A program made the position numbers and the translations under genes. Positions 1 through 6,535 of a stretch of 24,459 bases of DNA are shown one piece after another. Source of the stretch: Deferribacteraceae bacterium. GTDB lineage: Bacteria > Chrysiogenota > Deferribacteres > Deferribacterales > JAISNW01. How positions within the stretch are numbered: position 1 is the first letter of the stretch; every line of letters starts with the position of its first letter. Location: positions 1 to 24,459 of the forward strand of contig JAITWF010000159.1 of NCBI GenBank assembly GCA_031285415.1. Reading direction: 5' to 3'. The notes under the pieces were generated by a model. That model had not been told where the DNA came from. It made no database searches and was given only the letters and a program-made list of their open reading frames with translations.

Positions 1-325
1 GTGGGTCTTTTCTCACGTCCTTAAACTTCTGCTCCAGCCGTTTCTCATCCGTCTCTTCGCCATCACTTCGCAGTATGGCTATCATTAGCTCATACCGCAT
101 ATAAAAGTAATTGGCTTTATTCGCCTTCCGATGGTGATAGCGGCGATCCTTCGATTTATCTGTCTCAAAGCGGTTTATCATAAACTCGTCTATCTGCAAC
201 AGCTTATGACGGCGTTTTTCGGGTAATTCGTAATGATGATAGTAATAATAACCACGAGCCATATTGTGTGCAATCTGTTGGATAAACGCCTGCCAGCTCG
301 TGCATAGATATTTACCGTGATTCAT
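1..325 (-). CDS. Accessory protein of unknown function, C-terminus beyond the window
   Basis: An open frame of 108 codons reads leftward from an ATG at 325-323 and runs off the window edge. An AGG (334-332) precedes the start by six bases. The protein begins MNHGKYLCTSWQAF and contains a tyrosine-rich stretch (RGYYYYHHYEL), then a basic run with HRKANKANYFYMRYEL, ending near the edge in EQKFKDVRKDP. It has no membrane segment and is rich in Tyr, His, Lys and Arg. I have a loose impression that similar small proteins occur on plasmids and integrative elements, but I cannot name a family. It sits left of the IS30 copy and the integrase stub, so it is probably cargo of the same decayed island. 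Frame and start look real; function is unknown. Confidence 0.6.
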   Translation of the reverse strand, partial: MNHGKYLCTSWQAFIQQIAHNMARGYYYYHHYELPEKRRHKLLQIDEFMINRFETDKSKDRRYHHRKANKANYFYMRYELMIAILRSDGEETDEKRLEQKFKDVRKDP

Positions 326-746
326 ATAACACCTCGAAAGTGTATATCTTGTCGCCCTTGAGGGGCTTTGTAAACCCTCTGCCGCCAACATTGACGGCAG
401 GGGCTATCCAGAAAAAGGTCTCGAAGGTGGAATCTTTCCCTCGCACGTAATTTTCGGCACCACCCGAATGTGCAACGGTTCATCACTGCCTTGCAATGAA
501 CCTTGAAAGGTACTCAACTCCGCTAATTGTTCCTCGCATTGAACCACCACGGCTCAACCGTTCGGAACGTTCCACGTTAGATATATCTGTCGGGACAAGG
601 GTCAGGTCGCTCTGGCAATGCTTGCGATCTCTCGATCAGAACCGAATCTAGAAGCATTCTCTTACTGGCGGTTCATTTACTCCGCAAACATGATGCTCTC
701 GCATCATTGCTCGAGAAACCGCCTATTTCTCTTACGCTTCCTTACA
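326..746. other. Gene-free structured stretch between the edge gene and the IS30 element
   Basis: I see no convincing gene here. On the minus strand, the leader before the edge gene can fold twice: CTGCCG/CGGCAG arms (379-384 with 395-400) and GCCC/GGGC arms (354-357 with 363-366). A minus-strand frame of about 48 codons without an obvious start or family lies roughly between 500 and 645. It may be a decayed gene or part of a long leader. The right part (678-746) carries the TACTCCGCAAAC hairpin repeat listed separately. Confidence 0.4.
678..713 (+). repeat. TACTCCGCAAAC hairpin repeat, copy A
   Basis: TACTCCGCAAAC (678-689) is followed directly by ATGATG-CTCTCG-CATCAT (stem arms 690-695 and 702-707) and then TGCTCG (708-713). 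Copy B near 10.26 kb has the same head, loop and tail but different, still complementary stem arms. Downstream similarity (TTACGCTTCC) continues to the IS30 border at 747, so the insertion sequence may have cut this copy. Confidence 0.6.
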
Positions 747-1795
747 TTCAACTCGAAGTGCAACACCTGTCCTGAAACATAATCTGGGCAGGTGTTTTGT
801 ATCCCAAACATTTTCTTGGTCTATTGTTTAACAAATCTTGCACATGCGCAACGTCTTCTGCGGTTACCTTTTCAAAGTCTGTCCCTTTAGGAAAGAACTG
901 TCGTATCAAGCCATTCGTATTCTCATTTGTGCCTCTCTGCCAACTACAGCAGGGGTCACAGAAATAGAATTGTTCGCTCACCATCTTATGCTTGGCAAAC
1001 TCACTGCCGTTATCTGCTGTAACCGTATGAACTACATGGCTATGCAGTGCATTTATCACTGAATTTGCAACTGTCTCACCGTCTTTTCCATAGTTTAGAA
1101 CTATCTCGCTGTATCGGCTCTTGCGCTCCACCAATGTCACCAAGAAATACTGTTGATTGGACTTCAAGCCCATCACAGTATCTAGCTCCCAGTCACCCAG
1201 ACGACTACGCTCTGAAACTACTGCTGGTCGCTCGGCAATCATGACCCTGTCTTTTATGCGAACTTTAGAACTTCCTCTGCTTCGATACTTTCTGCGCCGC
1301 TTGTGGCGTAGATATTTCTTATACACAGGGTTAGCCGCAATGTACCTATAAATCCTTTCATGGCTTACCTGCATACCATGATTCATCTCCAGCACATGAC
1401 TAATCTGGTCGGGGCTGTAATATTCTTGCAAATAATGAACAACCATTGCCCAAACGTCAGCACTTATTATGCTATTTGAATGACGACGGGTTAAATACTT
1501 CTTATGAGCTACTTGGGGGCGATATTCAACTATCGTTCGTTTTATACACTTATAAACATAATGCTGCGAATTGCGCTTTATCTCCCTGCTTATGGTGGAG
1601 ACGGAGCAACCAAGCTGCTTTGCAATGCTACGCATACTTATTTTACTTTCAAAAAGCGCAGAGATCTGATACCGTTGTTCTCGGGTAAGGTGTTGATAGT
1701 CTCTCATATATTTCTCCTCTGGTCGGGATACTTATATGATGCTATCGCACCTTACCTTTTTTATGTCAATTCTTATGTTGCACTTCAACGTTGAA
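747..1795 (-). mobile_element. IS30-family insertion sequence, about 1.05 kb
   Basis: The element is a single transposase gene between imperfect inverted ends. The left end TTCAACTCGAAGTGCAAC (747-764) matches the reverse complement of the right end, GTTGCACTTCAACGTTGAA (1777-1795), apart from the centre. Ends containing GTTGCAC-type sequence are usual in this family, and 1.05 kb is a typical size. The transposase stop codon lies inside the left inverted repeat. I could not define a convincing target duplication, so the exact outer borders may differ by a few bases. The right end interrupts a probable integrase gene. Confidence 0.85.
748..1707 (-). CDS. IS30-family DDE transposase
   Basis: This 319-residue protein would catalyse cut-and-paste or circle-mediated transposition of the surrounding element. 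The N-terminus (about 1-45) is the IS30 helix-turn-helix: LTREQRYQISALFES followed by AKQLGCSVSTISREIKRN. The catalytic core shows the DDE triad: Asp176 in GDWELDTVMG, Asp232 in VTADNGSEF, and Glu262 in the NENTNGLIRQFFPKG block that marks this family. Length is normal and there is no frameshift, so it looks functional. The ATG at 1707 is the natural start. The final residues are encoded within the left inverted repeat. The rightward open frames on the other strand are shadows of this gene. Confidence 0.93.
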   Translation of the reverse strand: MRDYQHLTREQRYQISALFESKISMRSIAKQLGCSVSTISREIKRNSQHYVYKCIKRTIVEYRPQVAHKKYLTRRHSNSIISADVWAMVVHYLQEYYSPDQISHVLEMNHGMQVSHERIYRYIAANPVYKKYLRHKRRRKYRSRGSSKVRIKDRVMIAERPAVVSERSRLGDWELDTVMGLKSNQQYFLVTLVERKSRYSEIVLNYGKDGETVANSVINALHSHVVHTVTADNGSEFAKHKMVSEQFYFCDPCCSWQRGTNENTNGLIRQFFPKGTDFEKVTAEDVAHVQDLLNNRPRKCLGYKTPAQIMFQDRCCTSS

Positions 1796-1957
1796 ACCAC
1801 CTTTGGCTATCTGAAAAGAATCGCCAGCGTAGGTCGTTTTGCCGCCATAGCGCACGTAATACCTGCGTGGAGGCTTGTTCTCATCACCACATGCACAATG
1901 TTTGTTTTTGACTGCATAGAACTTTTGACATTTGCCACATCGAATTACAACACTCAT
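1796..1957 (-). pseudogene. 5' stub of a probable tyrosine-family integrase, truncated at the IS30 end
   Basis: An ATG at 1957 with a good ribosome binding site (GAGGTGG, six to seven bases upstream) starts a frame that opens MSVVIRCGKCQKFYAVKNKHC. It contains four cysteines in CxxC-xn-CxC form, then RRYYVRYGGKTTYAG, which resembles the N-terminal arm-binding region of phage and island integrases. After about 54 codons the frame enters the IS30 inverted repeat and stops at 1766. I could not find the rest of the integrase left of the IS, so it was lost or lies outside. Position fits: just beyond the 3' end of a tRNA gene and reading away from it, as tRNA-integrated islands are arranged. The family assignment is inferred from context plus a short segment. 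Confidence 0.5.
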
Positions 1958-1998
1958 CTTCCACCTCGTTTATTTAGTAATGGATCAGAGTCAAGCTT

Positions 1999-2057
1999 TA
2001 TTTACGCCTATTTACGAGAATTTTGTGCTATAAATTATGTTACATATTCTGTTACAT
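1999..2057. repeat. Two pairs of short direct repeats between the integrase stub and the tRNA
   Basis: TATTTACG occurs at 1999-2006 and 2009-2016 (10-base period), and TGTTACAT at 2038-2045 and 2050-2057 (12-base period). Closely spaced helical-period repeats beside an integrase gene suggest arm-type integrase or excisionase sites, or an operator. This is inference from position and spacing. Confidence 0.4.
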
Positions 2058-2155
2058 CTTTTAGATCATAGGCAAAAAGATGATTACAAAAAAGCTCGTA
2101 AAATCAGCATAGTTATTTTTGAGGATCTTTACATTTTTGATGAAATTTTAAAATG

Positions 2156-2177
2156 AAAAAACCAGCTAAAACGCTGG
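2156..2177 (-). terminator. Rho-independent terminator of tRNA-Leu
   Basis: Read on the minus strand, CCAGC-GTTTTA-GCTGG is followed by six T. It lies 12 bases beyond the tRNA 3' end and in the same orientation. Confidence 0.8.
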
Positions 2178-2188
2178 TCTATCAAGGA

Positions 2189-2272
2189 TGCTCGAGGCCG
2201 GAATCGAACCGGCACACCATTGCTGGCGAGGGATTTTAAATCCCTTGCGTCTACCTATTCCGCCACTCGAGC
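2189..2272 (-). tRNA. tRNA-Leu (anticodon UAA)
   Basis: The minus strand folds as a class II tRNA of 84 bases. The acceptor pairs GCTCGAG with CTCGAGC. The D region is GGCGGAATAGGTAGACGC. The anticodon stem AGGGA/TCCCT encloses the loop TTTAAAA, placing TAA at positions 34-36. A variable arm and the T arm (CCGGTTCGATTCCGG) follow. The discriminator base is A, as leucine tRNAs require. CCA is not encoded (TCC follows), so it must be added after transcription. Its 3' end faces the integrase stub, making it the likely attachment site of the decayed island on the left. Confidence 0.95.
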
Positions 2273-2298
2273 TGATTATTGCGAAACTGCGCACCTTC

Positions 2299-2328
2299 TC
2301 AATACCTTAATAACCGCTTGCTTGTCAA
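2299..2328 (-). promoter_or_regulatory. Possible sigma-70-type promoter for tRNA-Leu
   Basis: On the minus strand, TTGACA (2328-2323) is separated by 18 bases from TATTGA (2304-2299), about 27 bases before the tRNA 5' end. The -35 box is perfect and the -10 box imperfect. A 12-bp inverted repeat overlaps both elements. Confidence 0.45.
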
Positions 2329-2343
2329 GTAGTTATTAAGGTA
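2303..2343. repeat. 12-bp perfect inverted repeat over the tRNA promoter
   Basis: TACCTTAATAAC (2303-2314) is the exact reverse complement of GTTATTAAGGTA (2332-2343), with a 17-base spacer. There is no T-run, so it is not a standard terminator. It could be an operator or attenuator hairpin between the upstream cassette and the tRNA. Confidence 0.55.
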
Positions 2344-2390
2344 ACTGCAATTATTCTTATCAAGAATAAATATCTTCCCATTCTAGTCGT

Positions 2391-2756
2391 TCATAATAAA
2401 AAATATTCCCTAAGTTCTTTATCATTCCAAAGAGCCAGCAAAACATCCATCTGTCCATTTTGACTTTTAGCCGTGTGGGCAATATTATTCCATAGATAAT
2501 TTTTATCCGCATAAGGGTTTTGTTTTAATATTTTGAGCGCATCTAAAGCATATTTCGCATTTTTACCGATACGCTCATCCTTCAATAATAGCCCTAAAAA
2601 TGCCCCCTTAGGACACCCTTTTATAGCAACACTTTCTTTACCACTAAGCTCCATCGCTGTTTTATGCCAAATCGCTATCAATCCACTTAACGAATTGACC
2701 TTTTCCGCCATAACAATATAACCAGCCCTCTTTGCAATTTCATAAAATTGTGTCAT
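2391..2756 (-). CDS. Hypothetical protein, possibly DUF6979-like
   Basis: This 121-residue soluble protein starts MTQFYEIAKRAGYI. I chose the ATG at 2756 because AAGGAGAT sits about eight bases upstream; a TTG two codons earlier is too close to that site. The centre, AIKGCPKGAFLGLLLKDERIG, followed by NAKYALDALKILKQNP and LWNNIAH, resembles the CPKxxFLGLCEEG / YALxAVxLLKxNP pattern I associate with DUF6979. That match is from memory and unverified. It is the second gene of a pair: the membrane-protein gene upstream ends 20 bases before it. No catalytic motif is evident. The pair faces an XRE regulator, which suggests a small self-regulated accessory cassette beside the tRNA. Confidence 0.7.
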   Translation of the reverse strand: MTQFYEIAKRAGYIVMAEKVNSLSGLIAIWHKTAMELSGKESVAIKGCPKGAFLGLLLKDERIGKNAKYALDALKILKQNPYADKNYLWNNIAHTAKSQNGQMDVLLALWNDKELREYFLL

Positions 2757-2776
2757 AAACAATATCTCCTTTAAAT

Positions 2777-3172
2777 TTAAGCGCTAAAATCAGTATTCTT
2801 TGACAAGACAGATAACCGTTCAATGCTATCTAATTTACTCTTAACGTGTACCAAATAACCCAATTCATGTTCAATTTTAATCTTATTTAAAGACACAACA
2901 CTCGCCCTAATATCCGCTAGATATCTCATCAGCTCACAGTCAATACTTTGTACATGGTCTCTAATTCTCACCAATATCAACAATGGACTGGAGGTTATAA
3001 TAATAAGTAAAGAGCCTAACATTCCACCAATAATCCATCCACCGCCTCCAAGCATTGTATTGTCTAGCATTGTTCCTAAAGCCGCACCAACAATTCCTCC
3101 TATAACAATGGCAATAATCAACACAATCTTAATTAGCACAGTATAAGTACTTTCGATGTATTTAAAGAACAC
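2777..3172 (-). CDS. Hypothetical small membrane protein with glycine-rich transmembrane hairpin and helical tail
   Basis: This 131-residue protein starts at a GTG (3172-3170), with a G-rich site (GGGGG) six bases upstream. Two hydrophobic segments (about 13-36 and 46-68) are packed with glycine (IGGIVGAALG, GGGGWIIGGMLG), a glycine-zipper look. A charged, helical cytoplasmic-type tail follows (about 70-131), containing a run of leucine-spaced residues. I recognise no family. It is the first gene of the two-gene unit with the downstream hypothetical gene, transcribed away from the XRE regulator. Glycine-zipper pairs occur in pore-forming and lysis proteins as well as in harmless membrane anchors, so function cannot be assigned. 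Confidence 0.65.
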   Translation of the reverse strand: MFFKYIESTYTVLIKIVLIIAIVIGGIVGAALGTMLDNTMLGGGGWIIGGMLGSLLIIITSSPLLILVRIRDHVQSIDCELMRYLADIRASVVSLNKIKIEHELGYLVHVKSKLDSIERLSVLSKNTDFSA

Positions 3173-3185
3173 TATTTACCCCCAC

Positions 3186-3237
3186 GTAGATCTAGATATC
3201 TACATCTTTTTTCTTGCTGCTCCATAAGTAGAGCAAG
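3186..3237. promoter_or_regulatory. Candidate operators in the divergent intergenic region
   Basis: Between the divergent membrane gene and XRE gene lie two inverted repeats: GTAGAT/ATCTAC (3186-3191 with 3198-3203) and CTTGCT/AGCAAG (3213-3218 with 3232-3237). Either could bind the XRE protein and control both directions. This is inferred from position; no match to a known operator is claimed. Confidence 0.4.
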
Positions 3238-3302
3238 ATTAGCATCAAAAAAATATATTATCAACAGCAAGTGTTCTAATTTTGGAGCAAAATGATTATC
3301 GT

Positions 3303-3539
3303 ATGAAGCAAGGTATAAAGCGTAGTGCGTTTATAGGCAATAACATAAGAGTGTCAAGATTATCAAAAAATCTTACACAGGAGGAATTGGCAGCAAAAAT
3401 CCAGCTTCATGGGTGTGATATTTCTAGGGGAACGCTAGCTAAAATAGAGGTAGGTATTAGGAATCTCTCTTTGGATGAGTTGAATGCGTTAAAAACGGTA
3501 CTCAACATAAGCTATGATGATTTATTTGCTACTAAATAA
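3303..3539 (+). CDS. XRE-family helix-turn-helix transcriptional regulator
   Basis: This protein of 78 residues is nearly all one HTH_3/XRE domain. IGNNIRVSRLSKNLTQEELA forms the first helices and the turn. CDISRGTLAKIEVGIRNLS is the recognition helix with the usual KIE-x-G signature, and LNALKTVLNISYDDLF closes the fold. I prefer the ATG at 3303, which gives the family-like start MKQGIKRSAFIG. A TTG at 3282 would add seven residues and neither start has an ideal ribosome site (GGAG at 3284-3287 is 15 bases from the ATG). It probably represses its own promoter and the divergent two-gene unit. Its 3' end overlaps the convergent methyltransferase gene by eight bases. Confidence 0.85.
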   Translation: MKQGIKRSAFIGNNIRVSRLSKNLTQEELAAKIQLHGCDISRGTLAKIEVGIRNLSLDELNALKTVLNISYDDLFATK

Positions 3540-4701
3540 TTCGCACCTTTTGTAGTAAAACCACCGTCTCCACATGGTACGTATGTGGAAACATATCGAA
3601 GAGTGTCCATTCGGTAATCTTATATCTATCAGATAGTCGGGAGAGATCTCGGGCGAGCGTCATCGGGTTGCACGACACATACACGACACGCTCTGGGTTC
3701 AACGTTAAAATATCTGCAAGTGTTCGCCTTGCCACCCCCTCTCGAGGTGGATCGACAAAGATCGTGTTATAAAAATCTTTTATCTTCGAGATATCAGAGG
3801 CGTCACCAGCCGCCACAGGGTATCCGTACCTCTTTGCAAGCTCCACCGCTGTCGAATTCATCTCGAGCGCATTCACAGCACAGCCATTTTTCATCATAGC
3901 CGCCGTAAAAAATCCACTACCAGCGTACAGCTCCAAGACTCTTCCCCCTGCTAGCCCTGCCGCATACGATTGAAACTCATCTATCAGGTATCGATTCGCC
4001 TGAAAGAAGCCGCCGTAGCTCACAGGGATCTCGCCAGCTGCTGTCTGGTACGGTAGGTATGAGACACCATAGACCTTGCCACAATGAATACCTGCAATCC
4101 CCTCTCCCGTCCTTTGGACACCCTCCCCCCTCGGGGGAGGGGAAACCATTATTATGGCCTCACCAGCAGGGTTCTCTATCACTGGCATAGAGTAAAGCTT
4201 CTCCGAAGGCTCTCTTGCCACAAATGCCGACACCTTTGCGTATAATTCTGGCTTAATTACAGGGCAGCTCTCCACAGGCACAAATTCGTTAGAGTTATTT
4301 CTAAAAAATCCAACCTGCCCATTAAGCGCACGCACCGTCGCACGAATCCGATATCCCAATGGGTTATCATTTACAACGTTCAGCTCTGGCAGCTTATGTG
4401 GATATTTTCTGAAGGCATTTTTAACAATATCTTTTTTAATTTCTAGTTGGTAATCGTATGAGATATGTCCAAAGTGGCAGCCGCCGCAGATCGAGTGATA
4501 TTTGCAGTGCGGTTTGACTCTATGTTCTGATGGGGTAACGATCTCACGAAGCTCCCCGATAGCAAACGATCCCTTATCCTCTATAAGATCTATCTTCACA
4601 ACGTCGCCTGTGACGGTAAAGGGCACGAATACCGCCTTACCGCTCTCTAACCTTCCAACGCCGCTACCGCCATAAGCTGTATCATTTATCGTTACTAACA
4701 C
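3532..4701 (-). CDS. rlmD: RlmD/TrmA-family RNA (uracil-C5)-methyltransferase with a repeat-derived insertion
   Basis: SAM-dependent enzyme that would methylate C5 of a uridine in 23S rRNA (by family). The 389-residue protein starts with a TRAM RNA-binding domain (about 1-58). A C-x5-C-x2-C motif (CKYHSICGGC) plus a later ESCPV cysteine gives the RumA-type iron-sulfur pattern. The Rossmann part has VLELYAGSGFF and FVDPPREGV. The nucleophile is Cys344 in VYVSCNPMTLARD, and Glu378 in HVETVV is the likely general base. Residues about 185-200 (PPPRGEGVQRTGEG) are encoded by an inserted G/C-rich palindrome and are absent from the usual family pattern. The GTG start (4701) overlaps crcB by seven bases, with AAGGAG eight bases upstream, so translation is coupled. 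Specific RlmD rather than paralogue status is tentative. Confidence 0.88.
   Translation of the reverse strand: MLVTINDTAYGGSGVGRLESGKAVFVPFTVTGDVVKIDLIEDKGSFAIGELREIVTPSEHRVKPHCKYHSICGGCHFGHISYDYQLEIKKDIVKNAFRKYPHKLPELNVVNDNPLGYRIRATVRALNGQVGFFRNNSNEFVPVESCPVIKPELYAKVSAFVAREPSEKLYSMPVIENPAGEAIIMVSPPPRGEGVQRTGEGIAGIHCGKVYGVSYLPYQTAAGEIPVSYGGFFQANRYLIDEFQSYAAGLAGGRVLELYAGSGFFTAAMMKNGCAVNALEMNSTAVELAKRYGYPVAAGDASDISKIKDFYNTIFVDPPREGVARRTLADILTLNPERVVYVSCNPMTLARDLSRLSDRYKITEWTLFDMFPHTYHVETVVLLQKVRII
4101..4149. repeat. G/C-rich palindromic repeat inserted inside the rlmD-like gene
   Basis: CCCTCCCCC (4121-4129) and GGGGGAGGG (4133-4141) form a hairpin with a CTC loop. Read on the minus strand, the segment continues GGGGAGGGTGTCC, matching the intergenic palindrome at 15829-15851 (CCCTCCC-loop-GGGGAGGGTGTCA). 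The coding frame stays open through it. Confidence 0.6.
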
Positions 4702-5060
4702 CTAATAAACTCCTTCACAATCCACATTCCAAGAAACACGCACGCCAAGCTAACGCCAACGTTCAGCAGAATATTCGCCGCCGCAGCGAGGTAACGAGCC
4801 TCATTGAGCATATTAACAGTTTCTAGGCTAAACGCCGAGAAGGTGCTTAATCCACCTAAAAGCCCTGTGACTAGGAATAGTCGACTCTTGACATCTAGAT
4901 TCATACCCACCAGCAAGCCAATCAGCAAGCCTGCTACTACATTTGCACATAGCGTACCGAACGGAAATGCAGGGATCACCTTTAGAAAAAATAGCGTGAT
5001 GAGATATCGGCAGCAGGCACCTATAAAGCCGCCGATACCGACCAGAGCAAGCTCAATCAT
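4695..5060 (-). CDS. crcB: Fluoride channel FluC (CrcB)
   Basis: This 121-residue inner-membrane protein is a dual-topology channel subunit that exports fluoride. It has four hydrophobic segments and the family landmarks: GIGGFIGACCRYL at the N-terminus, GTLCANVVAG with the pore asparagine (Asn40), and GLLGGLSTFSAFSLE (about 66-80), whose STFS motif lines the pore and sodium site. Length is normal. The ATG overlaps the stop of the upstream lipoprotein gene as ATGA (5060-5057), and its 3' end overlaps the methyltransferase start, so it is translated as part of the mnmG operon. No fluoride riboswitch is visible, as expected for an internal operon gene. A single crcB usually implies a homodimer. 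Confidence 0.95.
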   Translation of the reverse strand: MIELALVGIGGFIGACCRYLITLFFLKVIPAFPFGTLCANVVAGLLIGLLVGMNLDVKSRLFLVTGLLGGLSTFSAFSLETVNMLNEARYLAAAANILLNVGVSLACVFLGMWIVKEFIRC

Positions 5061-6535
5061 TCCCCCTCTTCTTCCTCTTCTGCTACTGGTATATCAAGGA
5101 TCAGCTGCTCGATCTTATTCTGGCTATCGATATAGAAGCCCTTTAGCGCACGAGTCGTTTTATTATCCGCTATTGCGGTGATATTTGTGAGGTACGGCGC
5201 AATATCTTCAAGCCCCTCCTCTGTTTGGCTGTGGATATAGTGCATCATATCGTATCCCAACACCGTTTCATACGTGATCGGTCTACCAGAGAAGTTTTCA
5301 TACTCTGCGGCAAAGTTTCTCATCGTATCGCTAAATGTTAGCTCTATTATAGGGAAGATCGTCGTACCCTGATAGTAGGCAGCGTATCCAGTTGCATAAT
5401 TTTTGCCTGTATCAACCGATTCCATCACGATCACTCGCTGTTTATCGGGCATAAGGATATATTGGCGAACGGTCGGTACAAAGTTGTTAATATCATCCTC
5501 CGAACCGATCCCGACGGCACAAAATCGCTCCTTCTCCCACTCGCCGAGGAACGTTCTTAGCTCACGAGCGGCGACTATATCATCTATGCGCACGGTGCCT
5601 ACGGCAACCCCCTTCTCGACAAGCGAGACATGCAGGGCATCTGCCGCCTCCACCGCACCAGTACCGATCCCCAGAAGCACCTTGCCGCAATATTGCAGGC
5701 GTGCCGCCGCCTCAAGCGCAGTAGCTGGCTCCATCAGATCAGGTTTAAACGATAACCCTCTGCCACCACGAGCGGAGAGGTGTTCGTTATCGAGATCGAT
5801 TATAAAATCCCAATCCCCCTCGACATACTCCTTCGACATACGGATCTTATGGTTTATCATCTTATGTTTGAGGTAGTAATATACGCCGCCACTTGCATCT
5901 TGCGGAGCGGCACGGCTTAGCACCAATATATCAAGCACACCTTTAAAGATCTCTTGCGGTGGCTCCTGTGTAGCGATAATGACATCCTCTCCGCTAGGGC
6001 TAGCTGCCAGATTCGCAAGCCGCTCCTCTACACAGAAGTAGTTATCGGCACCACTTGGGGGATAGATTCGTGTCGTAATGCAGTACATATCGAGGGCAGA
6101 GTTGCCAGCCTCGCTCTCTGAACTCAGGCGCACCTCTTCGGCGATCGCCATCGCTCCATCTGTATCACCTGTTTGCAGGCTAAGCTCCATGAGCCATAGT
6201 AGCCCCATATTACGCATATATTCGGTGAGAGCTGGATCTGAATAGTTTTGCACAATACGGCTCGATGCCTCATCAAGCTTTCCATCTTTTAGATAGTAGT
6301 ACCCCAACACTAGCCCAGCTGAAGCGGCAGTTGTAGGGTTTGCAGAGCTAGAGAGCCTCTCTAGATGTTTATAATCGCTACTATTGGACTTTTTAAGAAT
6401 ATAGTACTCTGGTACAAAAACTTCCGAATACTGCGTAGGTGCCTGTTTCGATGCCACGCAGGAGACCAGAAAGATACTAACGATGAAGATGCAAATAAGA
6501 CCTCGTAAACGGTTGTTCGATTCGCATGATTTCAC
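5057..6535 (-). CDS. Lipoprotein with TPR-like and periplasmic-binding-like regions (LpoA/LppC-like, tentative)
   Basis: This 492-residue protein begins with a lipoprotein signal peptide: a hydrophobic stretch ending FLVSC, with the lipidated Cys26, followed by a linker. Residues about 45-145 look helical and TPR-like (GLVLGYYYLKDGKLDEASS, GLLWLMELSLQTGDTDGAM). From about 270 it has alternating beta/alpha character (KVLLGIGTG, CAVGIGSEDD, RVIVMES, TIFPIIELTFSDTM, YETVLGYDMMHYI), typical of type I periplasmic-binding folds. TPR plus such a fold is the architecture of LpoA/LppC, which activate penicillin-binding proteins, so a cell-wall role is possible. Sequence similarity is not strong by eye. 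The GTG start (6535) has GAGG eight bases upstream and lies 59 bases inside rsmG. It ends in an acidic tail (AEEEEEGE). Confidence 0.72.
   Translation of the reverse strand: MKSCESNNRLRGLICIFIVSIFLVSCVASKQAPTQYSEVFVPEYYILKKSNSSDYKHLERLSSSANPTTAASAGLVLGYYYLKDGKLDEASSRIVQNYSDPALTEYMRNMGLLWLMELSLQTGDTDGAMAIAEEVRLSSESEAGNSALDMYCITTRIYPPSGADNYFCVEERLANLAASPSGEDVIIATQEPPQEIFKGVLDILVLSRAAPQDASGGVYYYLKHKMINHKIRMSKEYVEGDWDFIIDLDNEHLSARGGRGLSFKPDLMEPATALEAAARLQYCGKVLLGIGTGAVEAADALHVSLVEKGVAVGTVRIDDIVAARELRTFLGEWEKERFCAVGIGSEDDINNFVPTVRQYILMPDKQRVIVMESVDTGKNYATGYAAYYQGTTIFPIIELTFSDTMRNFAAEYENFSGRPITYETVLGYDMMHYIHSQTEEGLEDIAPYLTNITAIADNKTTRALKGFYIDSQNKIEQLILDIPVAEEEEEGE

Noticed and set aside
560..580. 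parS-like sequence GTTCCACGTTAG
   Set aside because: Only the left half matches the consensus; the right half is not complementary.
340..746. Remainder of the integrase left of the IS30 element
   Set aside because: No minus-strand frame here has the R-H-x-x-R or terminal Tyr motif of tyrosine recombinases.
838..2071. Several rightward open frames of 60-110 codons opposite the transposase and integrase stub
   Set aside because: They lie antisense to the clear IS30 transposase, lack ribosome sites and family motifs, and overlap one another.
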